Assembly: GCF_004123145.1 (NCBI RefSeq)
Contig: NZ_SDKC01000001.1
Location: 3,009,501-3,073,500, forward strand
Length of the DNA: 64,000 bases
Reading direction: 5' to 3'
Source of the DNA: Blautia faecicola
GTDB lineage: Bacteria > Bacillota > Clostridia > Lachnospirales > Lachnospiraceae
A program made the position numbers and the translations under genes. Shown in pieces: positions 26,255-35,412 of the stretch (positions within the stretch are counted from its first letter, which is position 1; each line of letters begins with the position of its first letter). A model generated the notes under the pieces. That model had not been told where the DNA came from. It saw only the letters and a program-made list of their open reading frames with translations, and ran no database searches.

Positions 26255-27253
26255 TCAGCCGTACCGGATTCGCGGATCGATGAACGGATAGATCAGGTCC
26301 ACAATTAAAGTTGCTGAAGCAATCGCTACGATGGAAATTGTAATACAACCAAGGATCATATTATAATCCGACTGCAGGATCGCGGCCTGAATCAGAGAAC
26401 CAACTCCAGGGTATCCGAAAATAATCTCGGTCATGATGGAACCACCGAAGACACCACCAAGGCTCATTGCCAGTGCTGTGATCTGGGTCAGAATGGAGTT
26501 ACGCATTACATAGTTCTTGCCAATGGTGAACTCGGAAAGTCCACGGAAACGGGCATAACGTACATAATCTTCTTCTGCTGTGGTACTCGCCAGAGATTTC
26601 ATGGAGATGATCCACCATCCGGTACCAAGTAACAGCAGTGAGATTCCCGGAAGGATAGAAGCCTTGACCACAGAAGCGATCCAAGGACCAAATCCACCTT
26701 TAGTATTGATAACTGCCTGCAACGGGAACCATTTTAATATAAATGCAAATACAATCTGTAAGATCAACGCTACCAGGAAGTAAGGAATCGGGTAGATAAA
26801 AATTGCAATTGCTTCCAGAATCTTGGATGAAGTTTTATTTTTCCGAAATCCTGCCAGAAGACCGATCAGGTTACCTACGATCCACGCAATAAACGTGGAT
26901 GTCAGACAGAGCATCAACGTATATGGCAGATATCGTCCAATGATCTTTCCTACCGGTTCCGGATAACTCATCAGTGACGGACCAAAGTCAAAATGCAGCA
27001 GACCATGCCACAGGAAATATCCATACTGTTGCAGCAGCGAGCCATCAAGTCCAAACTGCACACGCAGGCTGCTACGGAGGGCATCCATCTCAGCTGGATC
27101 CATGTTACCGGAACGTGACTGAATCTGTGCGATCATGTTTTCAACAGGATCTGACGGAAACATACGTGGAATGAAGAAGATAAAGGTAACACCGATCAGG
27201 ATAGTCAGCGCCCAGGCAAGCACTCGCTGCAGAAAGAATTTTTTAAATTTCAT
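26255..27253 (-). CDS. ABC importer permease (OppB/DppB-like)
   Basis: The 332-residue permease has about six helices and OppB-family features: an N-terminal helix with FFIPRMFPSDPVENM, then a substrate-path region with LGLxPY-like repeats and a C-terminal GYPGVGSLI motif before the last helix. The ATG at 27253 follows AAAGGAG at eight bases and is preferred over an upstream start at 27286. A hairpin between the binding-protein gene and this gene may lower its expression relative to the binding protein. Confidence 0.92.
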   Translation of the reverse strand: MKFKKFFLQRVLAWALTILIGVTFIFFIPRMFPSDPVENMIAQIQSRSGNMDPAEMDALRSSLRVQFGLDGSLLQQYGYFLWHGLLHFDFGPSLMSYPEPVGKIIGRYLPYTLMLCLTSTFIAWIVGNLIGLLAGFRKNKTSSKILEAIAIFIYPIPYFLVALILQIVFAFILKWFPLQAVINTKGGFGPWIASVVKASILPGISLLLLGTGWWIISMKSLASTTAEEDYVRYARFRGLSEFTIGKNYVMRNSILTQITALAMSLGGVFGGSIMTEIIFGYPGVGSLIQAAILQSDYNMILGCITISIVAIASATLIVDLIYPFIDPRIRYG

Positions 27254-27287
27254 ACACAGCACTCCTTTACTACTATTTCTACACAAA

Positions 27288-27325
27288 AGGGACGGCTCGT
27301 AAGTTTTTCTTACAACTCCGTCCCT
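27288..27325 (-). terminator. Intra-operon hairpin between binding protein and permease genes
   Basis: The arms AGGGACGG/CCGTCCCT (27288-27295 with 27318-27325) are extended by CTTAC/GTAAG. A short U-tract follows on the minus strand. Such hairpins usually protect the binding-protein mRNA or partly terminate, giving more binding protein than permease. Confidence 0.65.
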
Positions 27326-27402
27326 TCTGATATTTCAGCAAATAACTCTGTCAGTTTTTGCTGTTTTCATCATTTTATTACTGTTCCTAAAGACTTAAAG
27401 GA

Positions 27403-29400
27403 TTAAGCCTGTGTAGGAGTGATGTTTGGAAGCATGTATTTGAAGCAGCTCCACCACCACCATGGACCATTGTACGGGTTGTCCGCATTCGGATAACCTT
27501 CCCAGTAAGTTGAGTTGGTCGGAACGAATTTTGTACCAGAGAGGAAGTTGATTTCCGGCATATCTGTTACACATTCCTTAAGGAATTCAGTATGCAGTTC
27601 GTAAGATCTATCACTTTCCGGATCAGTATTAGCAAGTTCATGAAGTATCTCTGTAACTTTTTCGTTATTCCAACGAAGTCCCTGACCTGAACCGGTTTCG
27701 CCTACAGGTTTGATCAGATCACCGTCAAATCCGCTGATTGCAGAGTAGAAGTCTTTCAGGATACCGCCGGATGGCCAGTAACCAGCAATCTGGAAGTTAC
27801 CCTGTCCGCCATCTACATCCCATGTTGCAGAAGATTTAGAAGCAATTGTACACTGGAAACCGAATTTTGTCAGCTGGTTGTAAGCTGCCTGTACACCACG
27901 TGCTTCCTGGAACTCAGTATCTGCCAGATAGCTCATCTCAAAGGTGAAAGGTTTGCCTTCATAATTCCATACACCGTTTACTTTTTCCAGACCGGCTTTT
28001 TCAAGCAGTTTTGTAGCTGCTTCTTCATCATGTTTCCACCAGCCTGCACCAAACATGGTAATCAGTTCTTCATCTGTTCCTTCGATGCCCAGAGAATCAG
28101 CCATACGTTTTGCATAACCGGTATCATAAGGTTTGAAGGTTGTTCCATCGCCAAGATCCAGTTCGAAGTTTTCCAGCCAATCCTGCATTGGGATTGTGTA
28201 GGTTTCCTGCAGGAACTGTGTATTGTTCATTAACGGGATCGGAGCCGCACGTCCTGCTCCAGAGAACGTGTTCATGGAAATCTCATCAATATTAAGTGCT
28301 AAACAGATACCCCAGCGGAAGTCTGGATTGTCAAACGGTGCGCCCTGACCGTGTGAGAATGTAAGTCCTTTTGCACCCGGATCGTCTGGGTTTGCATATG
28401 GGAAATCGTTGTACCAGCAGTTGATATTGTCGTTAGAAGCTTTCATGGTTTCAAACTCTTCCAGTGTTACTTCACACAGCAGGTCAACTTCGTTGTTGAT
28501 CATAGCCATCTGTTTTGTGGTAGAGTCTGCGAATGTACGGAACCATACGTATTTCGGAGGTGTAGCTCCTTCTGCGTAGTCATACTGAGTGGATCCTGCA
28601 ACACCAAGTGTGCTGTCCTGCCAGTCATCACGCAGTTCATACAGTACCCAGTCACCCAGTGAATCGTAATCTTTTACGGTATACGGGCCTGCTACTACAG
28701 GATCTTCATCCTTGAATGTAGTAACGTCGGACTGTTTTGAATAAATATGTTCCGGAACGATACGGTAATCAGTTCCCCATACAGTGATACCATATCTCTG
28801 TACGAAACGCGGGAATGGTTCTTTCATCTTAAACAGAACTGTGTAATCATCTACTTTTTCTACGGAATCAATGTACAGGTTTGTTGCTGCACTGGCACCG
28901 ATTTCGTCATTTTCTTTAATCATATTGAAAGTGAAGACAACGTCATCCGCTGTTACATCTTCACCATCGGACCATTTGATACCCTGACGAACTTTTACTG
29001 TCCACTCGGTAAAATCATCATTGGACTCAGGCATGCCATCAGCAATCTCGCCCCACTGTTCACCCTTTGCGGTATCCATTTCCCACAGATGAGCACTCAT
29101 CAGCTGATGAATACCGAATCCCATCTGGGTACCTTTCATGTAGCTGTTGAACTGACCAGGTACATCTGTTGGGGACTGACACTCAACGATCAGTGTCTCG
29201 GAACGAGGAGTTCCTACTTCTGTAGTAATACCTTCAGATGCTGCTGTTCCGCTTCCGCCTGAACCGTCATCTGTAGAAGTTGTTCCACTGGAATCCTTAG
29301 ATCCGCCGGAACTGGAATCACTTCCGCCACCGCCACAGCCGGCTAACATACCAACTGCAAGCGTAGCTGCTGTTAAAACTGCAACTATTTTTCTTTTCAT
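27403..29400 (-). CDS. Family-5 solute-binding lipoprotein of the ABC importer
   Basis: The 665-residue lipoprotein has lipobox LAGC at residue 22, a Gly/Ser/Thr linker to about residue 60, and an SBP_bac_5 (OppA/DppA) fold with MPESNDDFTEWTVKVRQGIKWSDGEDVTADDVVFTF-type core features (here cited only as a landmark) and FPRFVQRYG. It is longer than standard peptide-binding proteins (about 520-550). Family-5 proteins bind peptides, nickel or, in several Firmicutes and Thermotogae, oligosaccharides, so the substrate is open. The aromatic-rich C-terminus (WWWWSCFKYM) is striking and could stack on sugar rings. Confidence 0.88.
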   Translation of the reverse strand: MKRKIVAVLTAATLAVGMLAGCGGGGSDSSSGGSKDSSGTTSTDDGSGGSGTAASEGITTEVGTPRSETLIVECQSPTDVPGQFNSYMKGTQMGFGIHQLMSAHLWEMDTAKGEQWGEIADGMPESNDDFTEWTVKVRQGIKWSDGEDVTADDVVFTFNMIKENDEIGASAATNLYIDSVEKVDDYTVLFKMKEPFPRFVQRYGITVWGTDYRIVPEHIYSKQSDVTTFKDEDPVVAGPYTVKDYDSLGDWVLYELRDDWQDSTLGVAGSTQYDYAEGATPPKYVWFRTFADSTTKQMAMINNEVDLLCEVTLEEFETMKASNDNINCWYNDFPYANPDDPGAKGLTFSHGQGAPFDNPDFRWGICLALNIDEISMNTFSGAGRAAPIPLMNNTQFLQETYTIPMQDWLENFELDLGDGTTFKPYDTGYAKRMADSLGIEGTDEELITMFGAGWWKHDEEAATKLLEKAGLEKVNGVWNYEGKPFTFEMSYLADTEFQEARGVQAAYNQLTKFGFQCTIASKSSATWDVDGGQGNFQIAGYWPSGGILKDFYSAISGFDGDLIKPVGETGSGQGLRWNNEKVTEILHELANTDPESDRSYELHTEFLKECVTDMPEINFLSGTKFVPTNSTYWEGYPNADNPYNGPWWWWSCFKYMLPNITPTQA

Positions 29401-29580
29401 CTCTTTCCCTCCCTTTAGGTCTTGAAAATAACTCAGACAACATCATATTCGTCAATCTTCCGTTGTCTCTATATAAATTTTCCTTCTGCCCATACTACTT
29501 TTTTCAGAAAAACTCTGCTGGCGCCTACCGTATGAACACGAACGAAAATCTACATTCCTTCACAATTTTTCTTAATATTG
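29401..29580. other. Leader of the ABC importer operon
   Basis: Untranslated leader upstream of the binding-protein start. No riboswitch or hairpin was recognised in it. Confidence 0.5.
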
Positions 29581-29732
29581 TGTTTCGTCATAATAACTAC
29601 GGAATCTTTTGTTTCGCTCACGACATTATATAGTTTGTCACCCCACTATCGTGAACATTTCGCACAATACTCTTCACTTTTCCTTGTTGTTTCTGGTGAT
29701 TTTGACATATTGTTTAAATGTTGTTTCGTCAT
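29581..29732. promoter_or_regulatory. Three copies of a TGTTTCGtcAt motif upstream of the importer operon
   Basis: Direct repeats TGTTTCGTCAT (29581-29591), TGTTTCGCTCA (29610-29620) and TGTTTCGTCAT (29722-29732) flank two minus-strand TATAAT boxes (29625-29630 and 29741-29746). Neither TATAAT has a good -35. The repeats could be operators for a transcription factor whose identity is unknown. Confidence 0.45.
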
Positions 29733-29794
29733 GTTTATATATTATACCATTGTTTTATAAAAATCAAGTGCAATTTAACCAATTTCAAAAAAAT

Positions 29795-29821
29795 CCGCTT
29801 TGGTTTCTTTCCCCAAAGCGG
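29795..29821 (-). terminator. Terminator of the alanine/glycine symporter gene
   Basis: Stem CCGCTTTGG/CCAAAGCGG (29795-29803 with 29813-29821) flanked by an A-run and a T-run, so probably bidirectional. Confidence 0.85.
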
Positions 29822-29847
29822 CTTTTTCTGTTTTTGTCTATATTCCA

Positions 29848-31200
29848 TTATTTTTCTTTGCTTTTTTCGCTCTTTTTCGTCAATTTGCGAACAATCGCCA
29901 GGCATCCAAGAAGTGCAATCAGGTTTGGAAGTACCATTAAACCATTGAACATATCTGCCATATCCCATACCAGATCTACTTTCAATGTGGATCCGATGAT
30001 TACGCAGATCACAACGATCACTGCATAAACTTTTACTGCACCATTTCCGAACAAATGCCGAACATTCACTTCACCGAAATAATACCATCCAACAATTGTA
30101 GTAAAGGCAAAGAACAGCATACACAATGCAATAAAGATATTTCCAAAGTTACCGAATCCTACGTTGAATGCACTCTGTGCCAGTTCAGAACCTGTCTGTC
30201 CGTTACCAAGTACTCCGGTGGACAGGATAACCAGAGCTGTCAGTGTCAGAATAATAAATGTATCGATAAATACACCCATCATTGCGATGATTCCCTGATC
30301 ACACGGATCCTTAACCTCCGCTGTTGCATGTGCATGTGGTGTGGAACCCATACCTGCTTCGTTGGAGAAAAGTCCTCTCGCAACACCGAAACGCATCGCT
30401 TTCTGAACCGTTACACCAAGTGCACCGCCTGCGATTGCCTGTGGTGCAAAAGCACCCACAAAAATATCTTTGAATGCAGTTCCAACCCCCGGAAGATGCA
30501 TCACCAGGATCACAAGGCATCCGATGATGTATAACAGCGCCATGATCGGAACGATTTTTTCTGTGAAGCTTGCGATTCTCTTGATACCGCCAATGAAGAT
30601 GATGCCGGCAATCACTGCCACACAGATTCCCACTGCCAGTTTCGGTACATGGAATGCATTGTTAAATGCTGCACCGATAGAGTTGGACTGTACCATATTT
30701 CCCATAAATCCCAGGGCCAGAATGATAGCTACAGAAAAGAAACCTGCCAGGAATTTTCCAAATCTGCCCTTGAATACGTATTTTATATAATATACCGGGC
30801 CTCCTACATAGTGTCCGTTTTCCAGTTTTCTTGTATGCTGTGCCATAACAGCTTCCGCATAGATGGTAGCCATTCCGAAGAATGCACTGACCCACATCCA
30901 GAAGATGGAACCCGGCCCTCCGGATGCAATCGCTGTTGCTGCTCCGGCGATATTACCGGTTCCTACCTGGGCGGCAATCGCTGTTGTCAGAGCCTGAAAA
31001 GAACTGAGACCATTTTCTCCTTTTCCTCCATGCAGCGAAAAATTACCAAACAATGCTTTCATTCCGGCACCAAACTTTCGTACCTGAATAAATTTCAGGC
31101 TGAACGAGTAAATGATACCGGCTCCCAGAAGCAGGATCAGCAATGCATAATCCCACAGAAACGTATTGACACACTCAACTACTTTTGCAACAAATTCCAT
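29848..31200 (-). CDS. Na+:alanine/glycine symporter, AGCS family
   Basis: The 450-residue membrane protein has about eleven helices. Family signatures include QVGTGNIAGAATAIASGGPG (about residues 95-115), FSNEAGMGSTPHAHA and IIGSTLKVDLVWDMADMFN. It takes up alanine or glycine with Na+. A tandem glycine riboswitch with its own promoter and a terminator precedes it, so glycine is the likely substrate and inducer. It stands as a single-gene unit between the importer operon and galT. Confidence 0.95.
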   Translation of the reverse strand: MEFVAKVVECVNTFLWDYALLILLLGAGIIYSFSLKFIQVRKFGAGMKALFGNFSLHGGKGENGLSSFQALTTAIAAQVGTGNIAGAATAIASGGPGSIFWMWVSAFFGMATIYAEAVMAQHTRKLENGHYVGGPVYYIKYVFKGRFGKFLAGFFSVAIILALGFMGNMVQSNSIGAAFNNAFHVPKLAVGICVAVIAGIIFIGGIKRIASFTEKIVPIMALLYIIGCLVILVMHLPGVGTAFKDIFVGAFAPQAIAGGALGVTVQKAMRFGVARGLFSNEAGMGSTPHAHATAEVKDPCDQGIIAMMGVFIDTFIILTLTALVILSTGVLGNGQTGSELAQSAFNVGFGNFGNIFIALCMLFFAFTTIVGWYYFGEVNVRHLFGNGAVKVYAVIVVICVIIGSTLKVDLVWDMADMFNGLMVLPNLIALLGCLAIVRKLTKKSEKSKEK

Positions 31201-31248
31201 GTTTTTTCTTCTCCCTCACTTTTTCTTACATTTCAAGCCAATACCGGA

Positions 31249-31313
31249 GAATGTGTCGGGCACATCCACGCGGAGCGTTTTTTACTCTGCCGGAAAGCAA
31301 TTTCCGCTAAAGC
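31249..31313 (-). repeat. Dispersed repeat B, copy 2
   Basis: On the minus strand it begins right after the T-run of the terminator at 31314-31341 (GCTTTAGCGGAAA) and contains AGTAAAAAACGCTCCGCG and CACATTCTCCGG. It lies between the terminator and the symporter start codon, so it becomes part of the read-through leader. Confidence 0.75.
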
Positions 31314-31341
31314 AAAAAGGTCCCGGGGAATCCCCGGGACC
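31314..31341 (-). terminator. Terminator between glycine riboswitch and symporter gene
   Basis: A GC-rich perfect stem (31319-31341) followed by TTTTT on the minus strand. It lies about 120 bases after the aptamer and is the probable off-state of the riboswitch. Confidence 0.8.
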
Positions 31342-31457
31342 TGATACTTCCATAACTGTTCTGCGCCTTTGCAGGTTCTGTTCAGAATTGTTATTCATTA
31401 TCCACTCGAAATACAAAAAACTACTGCAACATGTCGCTTTTCTCTTTTGTATCTTTC

Positions 31458-31622
31458 ACACTGTCCTTTTGCCTGAGAGATTCACAGATCACAGATCTGC
31501 TTTCACCTTCGGCACCCATCTTTGGGATTCTCCAGAGGGCCATCCGGTTACAGTCCCGTCCGTTTTTCACGGACACCTGAGAGTATTATTCCTTCGGCGG
31601 GCTTTCGCCTGCTTTCCTGCAA
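31458..31622 (-). ncRNA. Tandem glycine riboswitch
   Basis: Two aptamers in series on the minus strand. The first runs from GGCGAAAGCCCGCCGAAGG through ATACTCTCAGG to CGGGACTG and CTCTGGAGA. The second has GGTGCCGAAGGTGAAAGC, AATCTCTCAGGCAAAAGG and GGACAG. These are the conserved signatures of the gcvT-type glycine riboswitch. It normally activates expression when glycine is high, here of an alanine/glycine symporter. Confidence 0.94.
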
Positions 31623-31661
31623 CCTTCTATTGGCTCGATATGTAGTTTCGTTAATGCTTTT

Positions 31662-31690
31662 ATTATAAAGAGCCGAATTGCTGTTGTCAA
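31662..31690 (-). promoter_or_regulatory. Consensus promoter of the glycine riboswitch, embedded in the galT terminator hairpin
   Basis: Minus strand: -35 TTGACA (31685-31690), 17-base spacer, -10 TATAAT (31662-31667). The spacer contains one arm of the hairpin at 31666-31702. Confidence 0.85.
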
Positions 31691-31702
31691 CCCGGCTCTT
31701 TA
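31666..31702 (-). terminator. Hairpin after galT
   Basis: Arms TAAAGAGCCG/CGGCTCTTTA (31666-31675 with 31693-31702), 49 bases after the galT stop. A T-tract follows on the plus strand; the minus side is less T-rich. Confidence 0.55.
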
Positions 31703-31750
31703 TTTTTATAACACTTTACCAAAGTATTATATAAAAATCGTTATTTTCTT

Positions 31751-33271
31751 TTACAGACTGTCAATAAATCTCATGAATGCAGTTCTGCCTTCTTCTGTGC
31801 ATTTGTACACTCCTGCATGCTCCAGCACCTTCTTGAATACAATGCCGATCTCTTTTTTCAGAATCTCTTCCACATTTTCTGCTGTGAAAGTATATTTTTC
31901 TTTCAGTTCATCTACCCAGTCGGCATGTTTTTCCAGAACTTCATCTTTTCTCAGATCTTCGCCTGCCACAATGGCTTTGCACAGACCTTCAAGTTCACCT
32001 TTCAGACGTGCCGGAAGCACTGCCAGACCCATAACTTCGATCAGACCGATGTTTTCTTTCTTGATATGGTGCAGTTCCGCATGCGGATGATAAACACCCA
32101 GCGGATGTTCTTCGGTCGTAATATTATTCCTCAAAACCAGATCCATCTCATACATATCACCACGTTTTCTTGCGATCGGGGTGATGGTATTGTGTGGTTC
32201 TCCGTCGGTTTCCGCGAAGATAAATGCTGCCTCGTCAGTGTATCCTCTCCACTTTAACAGGATCTTGTCTGCCAGTTCGATCAGACGCTCCGTGTCCGGA
32301 CCGCTTATACGGATGACGGACATCGGCCATTTTACGATGCCTGCTTTGACATCTTCGAATCCCGGGATCACTACTTCTTTTTCCACCGGTGCTTTCGCCA
32401 TGGCAAATTCATAATGTCCACCCTGGAAATGATCGTGACTCAGGATCGATCCTCCTACGATCGGCAGATCCGCATTGGATCCTACAAAGTAGTGCGGGAA
32501 CTGTTTTACAAAGTCAAACAATTTTGCGAAGGTTGCACGTTCGATCTTCATCGGTACATGCTGAGAATTGAATACGATACAATGCTCGTTATAATATACA
32601 TAAGGAGAATACTGGAATCCCCACTCACTGTTGTTGATGGTTACCGGTATGATTCTGTGGTTCTGTCTTGCCGGATGGTTCAGTCGTCCTGCGTAGCCTT
32701 CGTTTTCCATGCAAAGCAGACATTTTGGATATGATGTCTGTTTTGCCAGCTTTGCTGCTGCGATGGCTTTCGGATCTTTTTCCGGTTTGGACAGATTGAT
32801 GGTAATATCCAGATCACCGTACTCGGTCGGTGCTACCCATTTCATGTCTTTTGCGATACGGTAACGACGGATATAATCGGTATCCTGACTGAATTTGTAA
32901 TGTGCATCGGTAGCCTTTACCGGATCTTCTTTATACAATTCCCAGAAGCGACGGATCACATTGCTTGGACGGTCTACCAAAAGACTCATAACTTTTGTGT
33001 CAAACAGGTCGCGATAACCTACACTGTTTTCTTCCATCAGACCATGTTCATATGCATAGTCACAGATATCTCCCAGAATGCTTTCCAGTTCACCTACCAC
33101 ACTCTGATCTGCTCCGTCAGACTCCAGAATCTGTTTTACATATTCTTCGTCGATCGCATCCATCTGCAGTAATTCCAGAATTTTATTCGTAGTATAACGC
33201 TTGTCTTCCTTTTCTACCAGACCGGTTGCCAGTCCATACTGTACCAGTTTTACAATACTCTCTTGAATCAT
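31751..33271 (-). CDS. galT: UDP-glucose:hexose-1-phosphate uridylyltransferase (Firmicute-type GalT)
   Basis: Leloir-pathway enzyme that exchanges UMP between UDP-glucose and galactose-1-phosphate. The 506-residue length and overall sequence are of the GalT class 2 found in Firmicutes. The active-site region HDHFQGGHYEF (about residue 275) carries the histidine nucleophile, and YPKCLLCMENEGYAGR is the conserved N-terminal landmark. The start overlaps the stop of the GH42 galactosidase (ATGA), so the two are translationally coupled. This places the enzyme directly after lactose or galactoside hydrolysis. galK and galE are not in the window. Confidence 0.96.
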   Translation of the reverse strand: MIQESIVKLVQYGLATGLVEKEDKRYTTNKILELLQMDAIDEEYVKQILESDGADQSVVGELESILGDICDYAYEHGLMEENSVGYRDLFDTKVMSLLVDRPSNVIRRFWELYKEDPVKATDAHYKFSQDTDYIRRYRIAKDMKWVAPTEYGDLDITINLSKPEKDPKAIAAAKLAKQTSYPKCLLCMENEGYAGRLNHPARQNHRIIPVTINNSEWGFQYSPYVYYNEHCIVFNSQHVPMKIERATFAKLFDFVKQFPHYFVGSNADLPIVGGSILSHDHFQGGHYEFAMAKAPVEKEVVIPGFEDVKAGIVKWPMSVIRISGPDTERLIELADKILLKWRGYTDEAAFIFAETDGEPHNTITPIARKRGDMYEMDLVLRNNITTEEHPLGVYHPHAELHHIKKENIGLIEVMGLAVLPARLKGELEGLCKAIVAGEDLRKDEVLEKHADWVDELKEKYTFTAENVEEILKKEIGIVFKKVLEHAGVYKCTEEGRTAFMRFIDSL

Positions 33272-35307
33272 TCCTTTTCTCCTGCCTTTCCTTTTAATAC
33301 CACGGTGCCGAACCGACCTATAGTGCCATCATACTCTCCCAGCCATACCGGATACCGTTCTGTAGGCAGCTTGACTTCTACCGGCTGACGGTTAAAGTTC
33401 TGTACAAATACATAATCTGTATCCTGATTTCGGCGCACGCTCACTTCCACGCCTTCCGGGATGTGGGCAACTACACGTTTTACACCTGCTTCTTTTGCAA
33501 TTTTACGATAAACTTCATCATAAAATCCCTGTTCAAAGTCTGCGCAGACATGGTATGCTTTTCCTTTTCCGAAACGGTTCACGGTAAGTGCAGGCATACC
33601 AGCATAAAAGTCGGTTTCATAGGTCATCAGAGGCTGTGCAGCAGAGACCTTAACCAGTTCGCAAAGATGGTTACAGGTATAGGTTTTTGTCAGACACAGC
33701 TCATTTCCTTTCACCGGTACTCCTCTATTATATTCCCCATCGTACAAGCCGTCAATCTCAGTACTGCGAAGTCCCATCACATCCATCAGTCCATGGGGAG
33801 TTCCCTCCAGGAAACACAGATCGGTACTGTCCACGATACCCGACCAGTAGGTCAGGATAAATGTTCCGCCATTTTCCACATACTTACGAATCTTCTCTTC
33901 GAATCCTGCCCGGAGCATATAAAGCATAGGTGCTGCTACCACTTTATAACCATCCAGGTCCTGTTCCATATCGATCATATCCACGTTCAGCCCCTGTTTG
34001 CGGAATGCATAATAGGATTTTTCTACGGTTTCCTTGTAGAACAGTCCTTTATTTCTCGGACCCTGGGCATCTTCCATCGCCCAGCGGTTCTCCCAGTCAT
34101 ATACCACAGCCACCTGTGCGGGATTCTTCGCTCCGGTAACTTCCTGAAGTTTCTCCAGGCTTTCACCCACTTCTGTAACTTCTCTGAATACTCTGGTGTC
34201 ATCTTTGCCATAATGATCGATCACTGCACCATGGAATTTTTCAGAGGAACCCTGGCTCTGGCGAAGCTGGAAATACAGAATGCTGTCGGATCCGTGGGCA
34301 ACAGCCTGCATGGAAGCTGCATGGAGCATTCCCGGTTTCTTTAATTTGCTTACGGACTGCCAGTTGGTCGCCGATGGGCAGTTCTCCATCAGCAAAAATG
34401 GTTTTTTCTGAATGCTTCGCATAATATCATGCTGCATACCATTATCCATAGCTGTCAGGTATTCTTCTTTCTTATGCCACTGTGGATAATTATCCCAGGA
34501 TACAAAATCCACCACATCTGCAAATTTGTGGTAGTTTAATCCCTGGAAATTGTACATCATATTGATAGTCGTCGGTTTGTCGGATCCTGCATCCCGAATC
34601 GCCCGGATCTCCCATTTTACAAAATCTACCGTCTGATCGGTCACAAACCGTTTCCAGTCCAGGTTCAGACCGTGAAGAGAGCTGTCTCCCCTCGGGGAAG
34701 GACTGTCTACCTGATCAAAATCATGATACCGGTGACTCCAGAATGTGGTTGCCCATGCCCGGTTCATCTTATCTACTGTCTGATATTTGTCTTTCAGCCA
34801 GTTTTTAAAGGCCGCCTGACACAACGGACAATGACACTCTCCTCCATATTCATTGGAAATATGCCAGGCGATCACACCCGGATGATCTTTGAATTTTTCT
34901 GCCAGTTTTGTATTCATAATTCTTGTCTTTTCTCTGTATACCGGAGATGTATAACAGTGGTTATGTCTTTCTCCGTACAGATTTCTGTGACGGCTGGCAT
35001 CTACACGAAGTACCTCAGGATACTTCTGTGCCATCCATCTTGGTCTTGCTCCGGTCGGGGTGGCAAGAATTGTAGAAATACCATTTTCATACAGACGGTC
35101 AATGATCTTTTCCATCCATTCAAAATGGAACTCTCCCTCTACCGGTTCCAGTACTGCCCAGGAAAATATACCCAGGGACACTTCATTGATTTTCGCTTTT
35201 TTAAAATATTCGATGTCTTTTTCCAGAATCTCCGGGCTGTGAAGCCACTGTTCCGGATTGTAATCTCCACCGTGGAGCATTTTTCCAAAATTTACTTCTC
35301 TTGCCAT
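33268..35307 (-). CDS. Beta-galactosidase, GH42 family
   Basis: The 679-residue cytoplasmic enzyme (no signal peptide) has the GH42 TIM barrel (about 1-390), the trimerisation domain (about 395-600) and a small C-terminal domain. The acid/base glutamate lies in AWHISNEYGG and the nucleophile glutamate in FLLMENCPS. The zinc-binding cysteines typical of the family appear in ECHCPLCQ. It probably hydrolyses galacto-oligosaccharides or plant galactosides. It is co-transcribed with galT and lies between lacZ and galT, separated from lacZ by 335 bases with hairpins and repeat A. Confidence 0.95.
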   Translation of the reverse strand: MAREVNFGKMLHGGDYNPEQWLHSPEILEKDIEYFKKAKINEVSLGIFSWAVLEPVEGEFHFEWMEKIIDRLYENGISTILATPTGARPRWMAQKYPEVLRVDASRHRNLYGERHNHCYTSPVYREKTRIMNTKLAEKFKDHPGVIAWHISNEYGGECHCPLCQAAFKNWLKDKYQTVDKMNRAWATTFWSHRYHDFDQVDSPSPRGDSSLHGLNLDWKRFVTDQTVDFVKWEIRAIRDAGSDKPTTINMMYNFQGLNYHKFADVVDFVSWDNYPQWHKKEEYLTAMDNGMQHDIMRSIQKKPFLLMENCPSATNWQSVSKLKKPGMLHAASMQAVAHGSDSILYFQLRQSQGSSEKFHGAVIDHYGKDDTRVFREVTEVGESLEKLQEVTGAKNPAQVAVVYDWENRWAMEDAQGPRNKGLFYKETVEKSYYAFRKQGLNVDMIDMEQDLDGYKVVAAPMLYMLRAGFEEKIRKYVENGGTFILTYWSGIVDSTDLCFLEGTPHGLMDVMGLRSTEIDGLYDGEYNRGVPVKGNELCLTKTYTCNHLCELVKVSAAQPLMTYETDFYAGMPALTVNRFGKGKAYHVCADFEQGFYDEVYRKIAKEAGVKRVVAHIPEGVEVSVRRNQDTDYVFVQNFNRQPVEVKLPTERYPVWLGEYDGTIGRFGTVVLKGKAGEKE

Positions 35308-35328
35308 ATGTTCTTCTCCTGCATTACC

Positions 35329-35371
35329 GGAAAAGCCTTTCTCCCTTCACTTCAAGGAGAAAGGCTTTTCC
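35329..35371. repeat. Perfect 16-base hairpin in front of the GH42 gene
   Basis: Arms 35329-35344 and 35356-35371 pair perfectly. There is no clear T-run outside the stem on the minus strand, so it may be an mRNA-processing or attenuator hairpin between lacZ and the GH42 gene. Confidence 0.6.
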
Positions 35372-35412
35372 TTTCGTAACTGTTCAGTGCCTTCACAGTT
35401 ACGAGCAAAAAT

